Assembly: GCA_041395385.1 (NCBI GenBank)
Contig: JAWLAN010000012.1
Coordinates: forward strand, 87,744 to 151,743
Direction of reading: 5' to 3'
Length of the DNA: 64,000 nt
Source: JAJVHZ01 sp041395385
GTDB lineage: Bacteria > Pseudomonadota > Gammaproteobacteria > JAJPIJ01
Notes under the pieces: generated by a model
Told to the model about the DNA's origin: nothing
What the model saw: the letters and a program-made list of their open reading frames with translations, nothing else
Database searches by the model: none
In this document: positions 26,001 to 34,016 of the stretch, piece by piece
How positions within the stretch are numbered: the first letter of the stretch is position 1
How the letters are laid out: each line of letters begins with the position of its first letter
Position numbers and translations under genes: made by a program

Positions 26001-27839
26001 ATGGAATCGATCCGCGAATCGCGCCGGCGTAGTCGACAGCGCCCGGCCACCAGCCTGGTGCTGCGGTTCGTGGCCCAGTATGAGAACGTGCTGCTCGGGG
26101 CGATGCTGTTGTTCCTGCACGTCGCCACCTCCTGGGGTTTCGCCAGTCCCCTCTCGCGCTCGCTGATGCTGGTGCATCTCGGGCTGTTCATGCTTTGGCA
26201 GCCCATCTGGCGTGGCGATCGCCGGCTCGACCTCGTGGACGCGGGGGTGTTCATGGCGTTCACGATCGGCTTCGTGGTGCTGTTGAACGGCTGGCTGCTG
26301 GCATGCTGGCTGATCCTCATCATCGGACTGGTGGGCGGCCGCACGATCACCTCGCAGTCCGAACGCGTCGTCTACATGCTGACGCTGCTGTTCCTCATCT
26401 CCAAGCTGCTGGTGGTCGTCGTACCGCTGCTGTTCCCCGCGCGCAGCATGCCCGAGACCGTGACCTCCATATTCCTGTACGGGCTGCTGGCGCTGCCGCT
26501 GGTGATCGCCGCCATGCCTTCGGCGCCCTCGAGAATGCGCAGCTCGCACTCCGTGGACCTCTTCCGCGGCGTGACGGCCTCGCTGATGGCGGCGCTGGTC
26601 GCGCTCGGCAGCGTGGTCACGATGTATCGAAACGACGCCGATTACGCCGACGCCCTGATAGCGGCCAGCCTGGCGCTGGGCGCCTTCCTGTTCGCGCTCA
26701 GCTGGCTGCTCACCCCCGGCACGGGCGCGGGCGGGCTGGCCGCGCTCTGGGAGCGGTCGCTGCTGAACATCGGCACGCCGTTCGAGGAGTGGCTCACGGA
26801 CCTGGCGGACATCGCCGACGAGCAACGCACGCCCGCGCAGTTCCTCACCGCGGCGATGCGCGCCCTGGTCGGGCTGCCCTGGGTGAGCGGCGTGGAGTGG
26901 GAGGCCGAGGAGAGCGAGGGCCTGGCCGGCCAACGCACGCGCCACGCCATGGATCTGAACACACCCGGGATCTCGATGCGGCTGTACGTGCAGCGCGAGC
27001 CGAGTCCGACGCTGCTGCTGCACGGCAAGCTGCTGGTGCAGCTGCTGGGGCACTTCCACATCGCCAAGCAGCGCGAGCAGGAGCTATCGCGCCAGGCGCA
27101 TCTGCAGGCCATCTACGAGACCGGGGCGCGCGTGACGCACGACATCAAGAACCTGCTGCAGTCGCTGCAGACGATGACTCTGGTCATCAGCCAGGAGCAG
27201 TCGACGCTGAAGGACGGCGAGCGCCGGCGCTCGGCGCGCACGCAGCATTTCATCGAGCAGCAGCTGCCGGTGGTGACGCAGCGCCTGCAGCTCGCCCTCG
27301 ACAAGCTGCAATCGCCCACCAAGGTGGGCCTGGAGCAGCAACCGCTGAGCGCGTGGTGGGACGCCCTGCAAACGCGGCACCAGGGGACCGGCGTGGAGCT
27401 GCAGGGGCGCATCACCCGCGACCCGCTGGTGCCCGCGGACCTGTTCGACAGCGTGGTCGAGAACCTGCTGGAGAACGCGCGCCAGAAGCGCCAGCTCGAG
27501 CCGGGCGTGGAGATCAGCGTGGTGGTGGAGAGCAGCGAGTCGGACCTGCGAGTGACCGTCACGGACAGCGGCGAGCGCGTGCCCGACGACATCGTGCACG
27601 GATTGCTGCGCCGGCCGGTGCCTTCACGCACCGGCCTGGGGATAGGGTTGTACCAGTCCGCCCGGCAGGCGGAGATGCTCGGCTACAGCCTCTCGCTGGC
27701 GCACAACGAGGACGGATTCGTCAGCTTCGAGCTGCGCCGCCGGCCGGACTTCTCAGCGACGGATCAATACAGCCTGTTTGACGGCGAAGCGCGAAACGGG
27801 ATGATCGATGATCAAAAACAACCAGCACCCGGGAAGTAG
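26001..27839 (+). CDS. Orphan membrane sensor histidine kinase
   Basis: 612 residues. The first 240 carry about seven hydrophobic helices (polytopic sensor), followed by a poorly defined region (residues 245-360) that may be GAF-like. The dimerisation/phospho-acceptor segment has YETGARVTHDIKNLLQSL with His380. The ATPase part has VENLLENARQKR (N box) near 489, VTDSGERVPDD (G1), and RTGLGIGLYQSARQAEMLG (G2). No receiver or regulator gene adjoins it on this strand. It converges on the low-GC pseudopilin genes, with an NtrC-type regulator at the far end of the same cluster, so a pairing is possible but unproven. Confidence 0.88.
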   Translation: MESIRESRRRSRQRPATSLVLRFVAQYENVLLGAMLLFLHVATSWGFASPLSRSLMLVHLGLFMLWQPIWRGDRRLDLVDAGVFMAFTIGFVVLLNGWLLACWLILIIGLVGGRTITSQSERVVYMLTLLFLISKLLVVVVPLLFPARSMPETVTSIFLYGLLALPLVIAAMPSAPSRMRSSHSVDLFRGVTASLMAALVALGSVVTMYRNDADYADALIAASLALGAFLFALSWLLTPGTGAGGLAALWERSLLNIGTPFEEWLTDLADIADEQRTPAQFLTAAMRALVGLPWVSGVEWEAEESEGLAGQRTRHAMDLNTPGISMRLYVQREPSPTLLLHGKLLVQLLGHFHIAKQREQELSRQAHLQAIYETGARVTHDIKNLLQSLQTMTLVISQEQSTLKDGERRRSARTQHFIEQQLPVVTQRLQLALDKLQSPTKVGLEQQPLSAWWDALQTRHQGTGVELQGRITRDPLVPADLFDSVVENLLENARQKRQLEPGVEISVVVESSESDLRVTVTDSGERVPDDIVHGLLRRPVPSRTGLGIGLYQSARQAEMLGYSLSLAHNEDGFVSFELRRRPDFSATDQYSLFDGEARNGMIDDQKQPAPGK

Positions 27840-28061
27840 AGCTCGCACGCGCGAAAACTGTGTCCCCTTTCTTCAGGTTCTGCCGTTCAGGCGAGTTACC
27901 CGTCTGCTAGGGGCCTACAACCAGGTTAGACCACTCAACGATACCCCCAGCGCGAGCTCTGGGTTTAGGCCTAAGTATGGAACATTAGCTGGCCACGGTA
28001 TTTGACGAAGAATCAACGCCACATCATCGGCGTCTGAACGTCTTGCCGCGCTTCATCGCAG
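27840..28061. other. Convergent spacer with reduced GC
   Basis: 222 bases between the convergent kinase and pseudopilin genes. GC drops visibly here and stays low to about 30060. It contains AACTGTGTCCCCTTTCTTC near 27858, a type of string often found flanking REP-associated transposase genes, but no transposase, inverted ends or direct repeats are visible. Nothing else was identified. Confidence 0.4.
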
Positions 28062-28844
28062 CTATGGTAACCGACCGGCCTGCACCATCCTCGCCTTAAG
28101 AATATTGGGCGATATCCAGGTCACCAAGTCATCGAACTCGTCGGCGGGATTATTGCGGTAATCGGTGCTGACAAATGTCGCATCGGTGCCGACGGCACCC
28201 GCATCCGGATCATTTTCCCTTTCATCGTTGAATGCCGATGCAGTGCCCGGCAACTTGTTTGCCCCGTGCGAGACTATTACAGCGGGTATCTGATTCGCCA
28301 CCGACCCGCCACCCGCGGCATCGAGTATCTGAATTCCACCGTTATCGCATAGATTAAACGTCGTGGGAGGCGCGGGCATGGGGCATCCCGCTGCGCCGCC
28401 TGGCCCATCGTCGGCAAAAGCAGTATCGACCCGGTAGACATAGCGGCGTCCCCACGCGTCTAGGCCGGGAACTCCCAAGTTCACGAACGGAAGAGTCCCT
28501 TGTGCCGCTGTACACGTGGCCCCGGGCTTATTCTCCAATCCGTCGCCATTCGTATCCGGACAGGGAAGACGACCATAAGCGGAAGCAAAACCATATATCG
28601 ACTCCCTTATCTCATCGAGCCTCTCCTGAGTTCGCTGGCGATCGCGCGCTTCTACTTGCGTTCGCAGGGGGCCCAGCAGCCCTACAAGCAACAAACCGAT
28701 AACAAGTAAGACTACAGCCAACTCAATGAGCGTAAAGCCCTTCGTTTTAGGCAGAGCACGTGCGCCACCAGAGCCAGCGAGTCCTTCGGATGCAAGCAAG
28801 GCGCGGCTCCTGGGACGGTCGGAGCTGCAGGCATCACTACACAT
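28062..28844 (-). CDS. Type IV pilin/pseudopilin-like protein (prepilin leader KG-FTLIEL)
   Basis: 260 residues. The prepilin cleavage motif TKGFTLIELAVVLLVIGLLL is at residues 34-53, with Glu at +5 of the mature protein; the leader of 35 residues is long. AGAGGCGAC just upstream supports the ATG at 28844. After the N-terminal helix comes RLPCPDTNGDGLE, an acidic DxNxDG loop that could bind calcium, and a cysteine-containing globular domain ending in FDDLVTWISP. It is a likely substrate of the MSHA-like machine upstream. Its GC is clearly lower than that of the assembly genes. Confidence 0.82.
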   Translation of the reverse strand: MCSDACSSDRPRSRALLASEGLAGSGGARALPKTKGFTLIELAVVLLVIGLLLVGLLGPLRTQVEARDRQRTQERLDEIRESIYGFASAYGRLPCPDTNGDGLENKPGATCTAAQGTLPFVNLGVPGLDAWGRRYVYRVDTAFADDGPGGAAGCPMPAPPTTFNLCDNGGIQILDAAGGGSVANQIPAVIVSHGANKLPGTASAFNDERENDPDAGAVGTDATFVSTDYRNNPADEFDDLVTWISPNILKARMVQAGRLP

Positions 28845-28855
28845 GTCGCCTCTTC

Positions 28856-29965
28856 CTACGGTGAGACAATCTTGATTCGGTCATTGTATGTTGCGGTGAC
28901 AGCCGTTCCGACTGGATCAAACACCTCGTCAGAATTCGTGCTCTCCACGCGATCGAGGTAGTCGCAAATCGAGGAGCCCGTGTCACGCACTTGCTGGTTA
29001 TATGGGTTTCCGCATGCAGTGGCGACTCCGTTCAGGCGCCGTCCAGCAGTGGCAACAATTGCATCCGCGTTGACCGTTCCGGCCCGCAGCTGGGGAGCCG
29101 GGCAACCAGGCGGCGGAGTGTCCGCGCAGTTCACAGCGTAAACGGTCAACCGGTCCCATCCATTGCCCTGAAACCACGCCGGCAAGGCGATCGGGGGCGC
29201 AACATTATTGGCGGGCACGAGCCCTTCGCTGAGGCCTACCTGGCTTTGTAGGGTCGGCGCCGCGGCACTGAATGGCGCGGCAAATGGATAATTTCCGAAA
29301 GCGCTTTCGTAGTCGAGCAAGGCCCGTCTAACCTCTGCACCGACCCGCTTCTCTATCGCCCCCATAAGTTCCTGCCTCGAAATTGCCGCGGCCTGATCAT
29401 TGAAATCCCCCACAGCCATGCTCACGAAATCGTCATCTCCATCGCTGTTCTCGGCCTCGAGATAGTTGGTGACGATATTGTTGGGCCGGTTCTGACCAGG
29501 CAGCAATGAATCGGCGGCAAATACCACGGCAACAACATCTCCTGTGCCGTCCAGCGTTAGTTGGCCGGCCGTTTCACTGTTAATCGGCCCCGCCGCCGGA
29601 TGGTCGCGGAAATTCCGAGACAGGGCATACCACAACTGTTCGCCAGCGAAATCACGCACATCCGCCACTTCCAGAGTTCGCCAAGGGAACCTGCCGATGT
29701 AATCTGGGCAGGCCGTTCCTGCAAACAACTCCGCTTGCCCGTCACCATTGGTATCCGGGCAGGGCAGACTCCCGGGGCGATTGATATCAGCAACCGCGCG
29801 ACCGACAAGCGCCTCCCGACTTTCGGCAAGGGCCTTTGCGTTTCGTGATTGGCGATATGCCGTAGCCGATGCTGAATTGAGTTTGCTGGTCAGCACATAC
29901 GCCGCCGCGATGACCAGTATCAACACAAATGCCAACAGGACTGCGCCCCGCTCCCTGCGCAGCAT
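28856..29965 (-). CDS. Pseudopilin-related membrane-anchored protein of unknown function
   Basis: 369 residues from the ATG at 29965. It starts LRRERGAVLLAFVLILVIAAA, a basic N-terminus, Gly and hydrophobic helix like the PilX/GspK-type start but without the FTLIE sequence. SLPCPDTNGDGQAE near residue 60 repeats the motif found in the next gene. Two further Cys pairs and FPWRTLEVADVRD follow. A GTG 32 codons upstream (30061), 6 bases after the preceding stop, is an alternative start but gives a non-hydrophobic extension. Lower GC than the genes before it. The function is unknown; a minor pseudopilin or large accessory subunit is most likely. Confidence 0.68.
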   Translation of the reverse strand: MLRRERGAVLLAFVLILVIAAAYVLTSKLNSASATAYRQSRNAKALAESREALVGRAVADINRPGSLPCPDTNGDGQAELFAGTACPDYIGRFPWRTLEVADVRDFAGEQLWYALSRNFRDHPAAGPINSETAGQLTLDGTGDVVAVVFAADSLLPGQNRPNNIVTNYLEAENSDGDDDFVSMAVGDFNDQAAAISRQELMGAIEKRVGAEVRRALLDYESAFGNYPFAAPFSAAAPTLQSQVGLSEGLVPANNVAPPIALPAWFQGNGWDRLTVYAVNCADTPPPGCPAPQLRAGTVNADAIVATAGRRLNGVATACGNPYNQQVRDTGSSICDYLDRVESTNSDEVFDPVGTAVTATYNDRIKIVSP

Positions 29966-30067
29966 ATTTCCATTGACGAGTGCCGGGTCTGTGGACGCAG
30001 CTGAATCTACCCCTGGAAGAGAGTCACGTTGGCCGCAACTTTGTCGGGATGGTATCCGCACGTTGTG

Positions 30068-30604
30068 CTAATTCGCGCGGGGATTAACGTCGATGATGGT
30101 GTTGGTGCCGGGATCGTAGGTCTGCCCCGGCTTCAGGGAGACGTCGGGCAGGTGCTCGGGGGTGATGATGCGCACCGACGCGCCGCGCGGGCGGTCGACG
30201 CGGATGTTCTCGCTGCTGAAGTCGCCCTCGAGCGTGTTCTGACCGTTCACCCAGGCGGTGCTCTGGCCGCCGGAGCGTATTACCACGCCGTTGACCGTGA
30301 TCGGCGGGACATTCGGCGGCGGGGCGGGCGGCAGCATCTCCTCGCGCGAAAGCTCGGTGACCGGCGGCGGCAGATCGGCCTCGACCACCGGCGGCGGCGG
30401 GGCTGGAGGCACGACGGGCGTCGGCGGTGCGTGGCGCAGGCGCTCCAGCTCGATCCTTTGCTCCGGCGTGAGGAAGAACCGGCCAAGCTGCTCCGCGGCG
30501 GCGACCGGGTTCAACGCGCCCGCCGCGATCATCGACAGACCGATGAACCCCCTCGCGGCCGTGGCAGTGATACATCGCATCGTTTTTCCGCCTCGTCGCG
30601 TCAT
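30068..30604 (-). CDS. MshK-like pilus assembly protein
   Basis: 178 residues. A signal peptide (GFIGLSMIAAGALNPVAAAE) is followed by FFLTPEQRIELERLR, a segment common at the start of MshK/GspB-like proteins, a long Pro-rich stretch (residues 60-105) and ITVNGVVIRSGGQSTAWVNG, the small domain seen in MshK/PilP-like partners of secretins. It is probably periplasmic, linking the inner-membrane complex to the secretin. The start overlaps the MshJ-like stop (ATGA). Confidence 0.7.
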   Translation of the reverse strand: MTRRGGKTMRCITATAARGFIGLSMIAAGALNPVAAAEQLGRFFLTPEQRIELERLRHAPPTPVVPPAPPPPVVEADLPPPVTELSREEMLPPAPPPNVPPITVNGVVIRSGGQSTAWVNGQNTLEGDFSSENIRVDRPRGASVRIITPEHLPDVSLKPGQTYDPGTNTIIDVNPRAN

Positions 30605-31236
30605 TGCCTCAGCACCAGCCCCTCACCGGGCAGATTGAGCGTGTACCAGTCGAGATTGCACATCGCCTTGATGTTGTCCGCCTTGGGCTCCATCCGGATC
30701 TCCGGATTGGTGCGCGACAGCGTGCACTGGCTCACGCTGTAGAGGCCCGTGGCGTTCTTGTTCAGATCGTCCAACAGGGCCGCCAGGTCATACTCGTGCA
30801 ACAGGCCGAGATCCAGCTGCATCTTGGTCGTGTACACCGTGAAACTGCCCTTGTCGACGTTCGACAGATACGGCGGGCCGGCCGGCTCCTGGGAGTTGAT
30901 CTGATAGCGCAGGCCCGGCATCCGAATCGACGCGCCCGCCGCGCGCAGAGTTTCGAGCCAGTTCAGCCGGTTCTCCTTGCCCAGCACGCCGCGGTCGTGC
31001 AGCTCCATGAATCGCGGGTACATGTCGCGAATGATGCGCGCCTCGTCATCGATCGACAGATACCGCTCGCTGGTCTGGCGGAACTCCGCGTGGCTGGACT
31101 TGAAGGCCTGCTCATAGCTCTGCTTGAAGTGCAGGCTGTACCAGACCATGAGCGCGCCCACTACGCCGCAGGCCAGCAGCGCCAGCAGGGCGTCGCCCAG
31201 AAACCGCCAATCGATGTCAGCCTTCTTTATCGCCAT
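30601..31236 (-). CDS. mshJ: MshJ/PilO-like pilus alignment-complex protein
   Basis: 211 residues with one N-terminal membrane helix (LLALLACGVVGALMVWYSL, residues 16-34), a coiled-coil-like stretch, and a small alpha/beta domain containing LLHEYDLAALLDDLNKNATG, the place where PilO/GspM domains pack. It overlaps the MshI-like gene by 20 bases. In pilus systems it forms the inner-membrane platform with PilM/PilN. Assigned by position and architecture, because these proteins diverge quickly. Confidence 0.72.
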   Translation of the reverse strand: MAIKKADIDWRFLGDALLALLACGVVGALMVWYSLHFKQSYEQAFKSSHAEFRQTSERYLSIDDEARIIRDMYPRFMELHDRGVLGKENRLNWLETLRAAGASIRMPGLRYQINSQEPAGPPYLSNVDKGSFTVYTTKMQLDLGLLHEYDLAALLDDLNKNATGLYSVSQCTLSRTNPEIRMEPKADNIKAMCNLDWYTLNLPGEGLVLRQ

Positions 31237-32839
31237 TGCCTTCTATGCCCATTACGAGGCGTACCGCGAAACCGGAGTTGGTCGCATCGAGTTGATCCTC
31301 GGCCGCACCCTGCAGGCTGCCGCTGGAATCGACGTTCAGCGGACGCCTGACCACCTCCACCTTGTAGGCCCGCTCCGACTTCCGCAGCGCCTCGGCGAAA
31401 CCGTCGATCAGCGCCAGGGCCTCGCGATAATCGCCGTCGAAAGGAGCGATGTGGCCCTCGATGTCGGCGATCTGATAGTAGAGGTAGGTCTTCTCACCGG
31501 GCTCCGCCGGCAGCGGCGTCGCCTCCGCCGGCGCGGCGTTACTGCCGGGACCCAGGGTCGAATTCGGATCCGCGCCCGTGTGCCAGTCGAGCTTGTCCAG
31601 CTGCAGCGAGGGGAACTGGTCCAGCGCATGGCTGATGACGCGCATGCTCTCCAGCGGACTGGACTTGTACTTCTCCAGCAGGTCGACGGCGTTGACCGCG
31701 GCCTCGATGTCGCGCGGCCCCACCGCGGTGGGCGGCAGCCGCTTGTGGGCGATGTCGTATCGGGCGCGGTAGAAGTCGGCCTTCTTGCTCGCCTCGATGG
31801 ACTGCTGGCGCATCGACAGCCCCTGTATGAAGTTCACGCCGCTCCAGACGGTCGCGCCGAACAGGGTGAGCGCCGCGGCCGCCAGCATCCCGAGGCGCGT
31901 GCGATGCATGCGGTAGTAGCGCGTCTGGTGCCGGGGCGCGTACTGGTTCCTCGGCTGACCCTCGAGCAGCAGGTGCGCGAACACGACGTCGCTGTACGGC
32001 GTCGTCAGCGCGCCGCTGATGCCGAGACGCTGGCCGAGATCGGCGACGTTGACCAGGTGGTAGCGCACGAGGTCCTGCGGCTTGGCCTGGTGCCGCAGCT
32101 CGCCGATCAGGTTGCCGCCGGTGACGATGAAGACGTCGATGGGGAGCTCGGGGCTCGCGAGCCGCAGGCTGACGAGGTAGCGCCGGAACTTGTCGAGCTC
32201 GCCGATGATGTGCGGCCCGTAGGAGACCGATCCGTAGCGCGGCATCTTGGCCAGGCGGCTGACCTTCAGCTCGTTGTCGTGCAGGAACGTCTGCCGCAAT
32301 CCGCTCGCGCCGTGTAGGGTGACGAGCAGGACGTTGGCGGCCTTGGCATCGATGGCCGCCAGCAGCCGTTCGCTCAGCATCGGCAGCGAATAGATCCCCG
32401 CCAATGGCACCTTGTTGTCGGTGAACAGCCTGATGATCGGGTCGAGCTGGTCCGGATTGGTCAGCGCGGTGAGAAGCAGGCGATCGTCCTTGCGCCCCTC
32501 TCTCTCGCGGCCCTGGACCCTGGCGAACTGGTAGGGCGTGTTCCGGAAAAGGCGCGCCAGCTTGCGATCGATGAGGGCGCGGCGATCCCCGCCGCGCGCG
32601 TGCGGGATCGTTTCCTGCCGGTATTCCTCCTCGACGACGTCCACCACCAGGTAGACCGGATGCGGGGGCGACTCCTCGAGGTAGCGGGCGAACTGCGCGA
32701 AGCCGGAATCGTTCGCCTCGAACAGGAAGCCGTCGGCCAGGCCGCCGCCGCGCCAGTGGTACACGGCGATCTTGTCGCCGGTTATGAAGACCGCGCGGCG
32801 ATCGAAGACGTCAAACTTTGATCTTAGAAATGAGGTCAT
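31217..32839 (-). CDS. mshI: MshI-like protein: PilM-like domain followed by PilN-like domain
   Basis: 540 residues from the ATG at 32839 (a TTG four codons upstream is also open). Residues 1-320 look like the cytoplasmic actin/HSP70-like PilM fold (SKFDVFDRRAVFITGDKIAV start, VYLVVDVVEEEYRQE, ANVLLVTLHG). A membrane helix follows (LGMLAAAALTLFGATVWSGV, near 335-355), then a PilN-like periplasmic part. This joins in one chain what PilM and PilN do as two proteins. It overlaps the MshG gene by 29 bases. Confidence 0.75.
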   Translation of the reverse strand: MTSFLRSKFDVFDRRAVFITGDKIAVYHWRGGGLADGFLFEANDSGFAQFARYLEESPPHPVYLVVDVVEEEYRQETIPHARGGDRRALIDRKLARLFRNTPYQFARVQGREREGRKDDRLLLTALTNPDQLDPIIRLFTDNKVPLAGIYSLPMLSERLLAAIDAKAANVLLVTLHGASGLRQTFLHDNELKVSRLAKMPRYGSVSYGPHIIGELDKFRRYLVSLRLASPELPIDVFIVTGGNLIGELRHQAKPQDLVRYHLVNVADLGQRLGISGALTTPYSDVVFAHLLLEGQPRNQYAPRHQTRYYRMHRTRLGMLAAAALTLFGATVWSGVNFIQGLSMRQQSIEASKKADFYRARYDIAHKRLPPTAVGPRDIEAAVNAVDLLEKYKSSPLESMRVISHALDQFPSLQLDKLDWHTGADPNSTLGPGSNAAPAEATPLPAEPGEKTYLYYQIADIEGHIAPFDGDYREALALIDGFAEALRKSERAYKVEVVRRPLNVDSSGSLQGAAEDQLDATNSGFAVRLVMGIEGNGDKEG

Positions 32840-34016
32840 AAATCGGTCCAAGCACGGAGAGCATGACCCAGCCCAGCAACACGCCCAACACGACGGTGAT
32901 CCCCGGGCCCATCACTTTTTGCATGCGCTCGACGGCCTCTCTGACCTCGCGGGTGTAGAAGTAGCCGACGTTGGCGAGCGCCGTCTCCAACGAGCCGGTG
33001 TTCTCGCCCACGCGCAACATGCGCAGCACCAGCGGCGGAAACAGATCCGATTCCGAGAAGCTTGCGGCAATCCCCGAGCCCTCTGCCATCTGCTTGCCGG
33101 CATTGAGCACCGCCTCTTCGACCGCGGTGTTTCCCACCACCCCGGAGCTCAGCCGGATGCTCTCCAGCACCGTGATGCCGGAAGCGTACATCAGCGCGAA
33201 GTTGCTGGTGAACCTGGTCAGGATGATCTTCTTGAGAATGGGACCGATGACCGGAAGATCGAGCTTGAAGGCATCCCAGCGACGCCGGAATGCCGGATTC
33301 GTCCTCAGCAGCACCTGGATGACGATGGCGGCCAGCACCGGGATCGCCACGATCACGTACCAGTAGTTCGTGAACGCATTCGAGACGGCGATGAGGGCCT
33401 TGGTGTGCCAGGGCAGCGTGCCGCCCATCGACTTGACGAACTTCAGCAGCTCCGGCACCACGTTCACCATGAGCACGACCACCGCGACGCCGACGACCAG
33501 CAGGACCAGGCTCGGGTAGATGAGCAGCATCTTGATCTGGGCGGCCTGCTCGTCCTGCCATTTCAGATTCTCGCCGATCTGGTGCAGGACATGCGGCAGC
33601 TGACCCGCCTCCTCGCCGGCGCGCACCAGATTCACGAACGTGGTGTCGAACACGTACGGGAACTCGCTGAGCGCCTGGGAGAGGTTCTTGCCGCCCTGTA
33701 TCGACTCGATGACGACGGCGATGACATCCCTGAAGCGGGGGTGCTCGAGCGAGTCGCGCAGGTCGCTCAGTCCGTCCAGCATCGGCACGCCGGCGCGCAG
33801 AAGCTGCTCCAGGTGCACGCAGAAGTTGATGAGATCGACGCGCTTGATTGGCCGGCCGCCGCCGCCACGATGCTTGCCGCCGACCTTCCTGTAGCTGATG
33901 AGATCCAGGCCCATGCGCCCGAGGCGCGATTCCAGGTCGCTCGGGTTCATGGCGTCGAGGCGGCTGCGCTTGACGCGGCCCTCGGCGGTCATCGCCTTGT
34001 AGCGATACAGCTCCAT
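32811..34016 (-). CDS. mshG: Type II secretion/type IV pilus inner-membrane platform protein (MshG/PilC/GspF family)
   Basis: 401 residues, the standard length. Two GspF domains are present: FCVHLEQLLRAGVPMLDGL near 65 and FTSNFALMYASGITVLESI near 270, each followed by membrane helices, with a third near the C-terminus (ITVVLGVLLGWVMLSVLGPI). It is the integral membrane platform on which the extension ATPase acts. It is fused by overlap (TGATG) to the ATPase gene upstream. Confidence 0.95.
   Translation of the reverse strand: MELYRYKAMTAEGRVKRSRLDAMNPSDLESRLGRMGLDLISYRKVGGKHRGGGGRPIKRVDLINFCVHLEQLLRAGVPMLDGLSDLRDSLEHPRFRDVIAVVIESIQGGKNLSQALSEFPYVFDTTFVNLVRAGEEAGQLPHVLHQIGENLKWQDEQAAQIKMLLIYPSLVLLVVGVAVVVLMVNVVPELLKFVKSMGGTLPWHTKALIAVSNAFTNYWYVIVAIPVLAAIVIQVLLRTNPAFRRRWDAFKLDLPVIGPILKKIILTRFTSNFALMYASGITVLESIRLSSGVVGNTAVEEAVLNAGKQMAEGSGIAASFSESDLFPPLVLRMLRVGENTGSLETALANVGYFYTREVREAVERMQKVMGPGITVVLGVLLGWVMLSVLGPIYDLISKIKV

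Noticed and set aside
27900..27960. Possible tRNA or attachment-site remnant in the low-GC spacer
   Set aside because: No T-loop GTTCGAAT-type consensus, acceptor stem or repeated att core could be formed.
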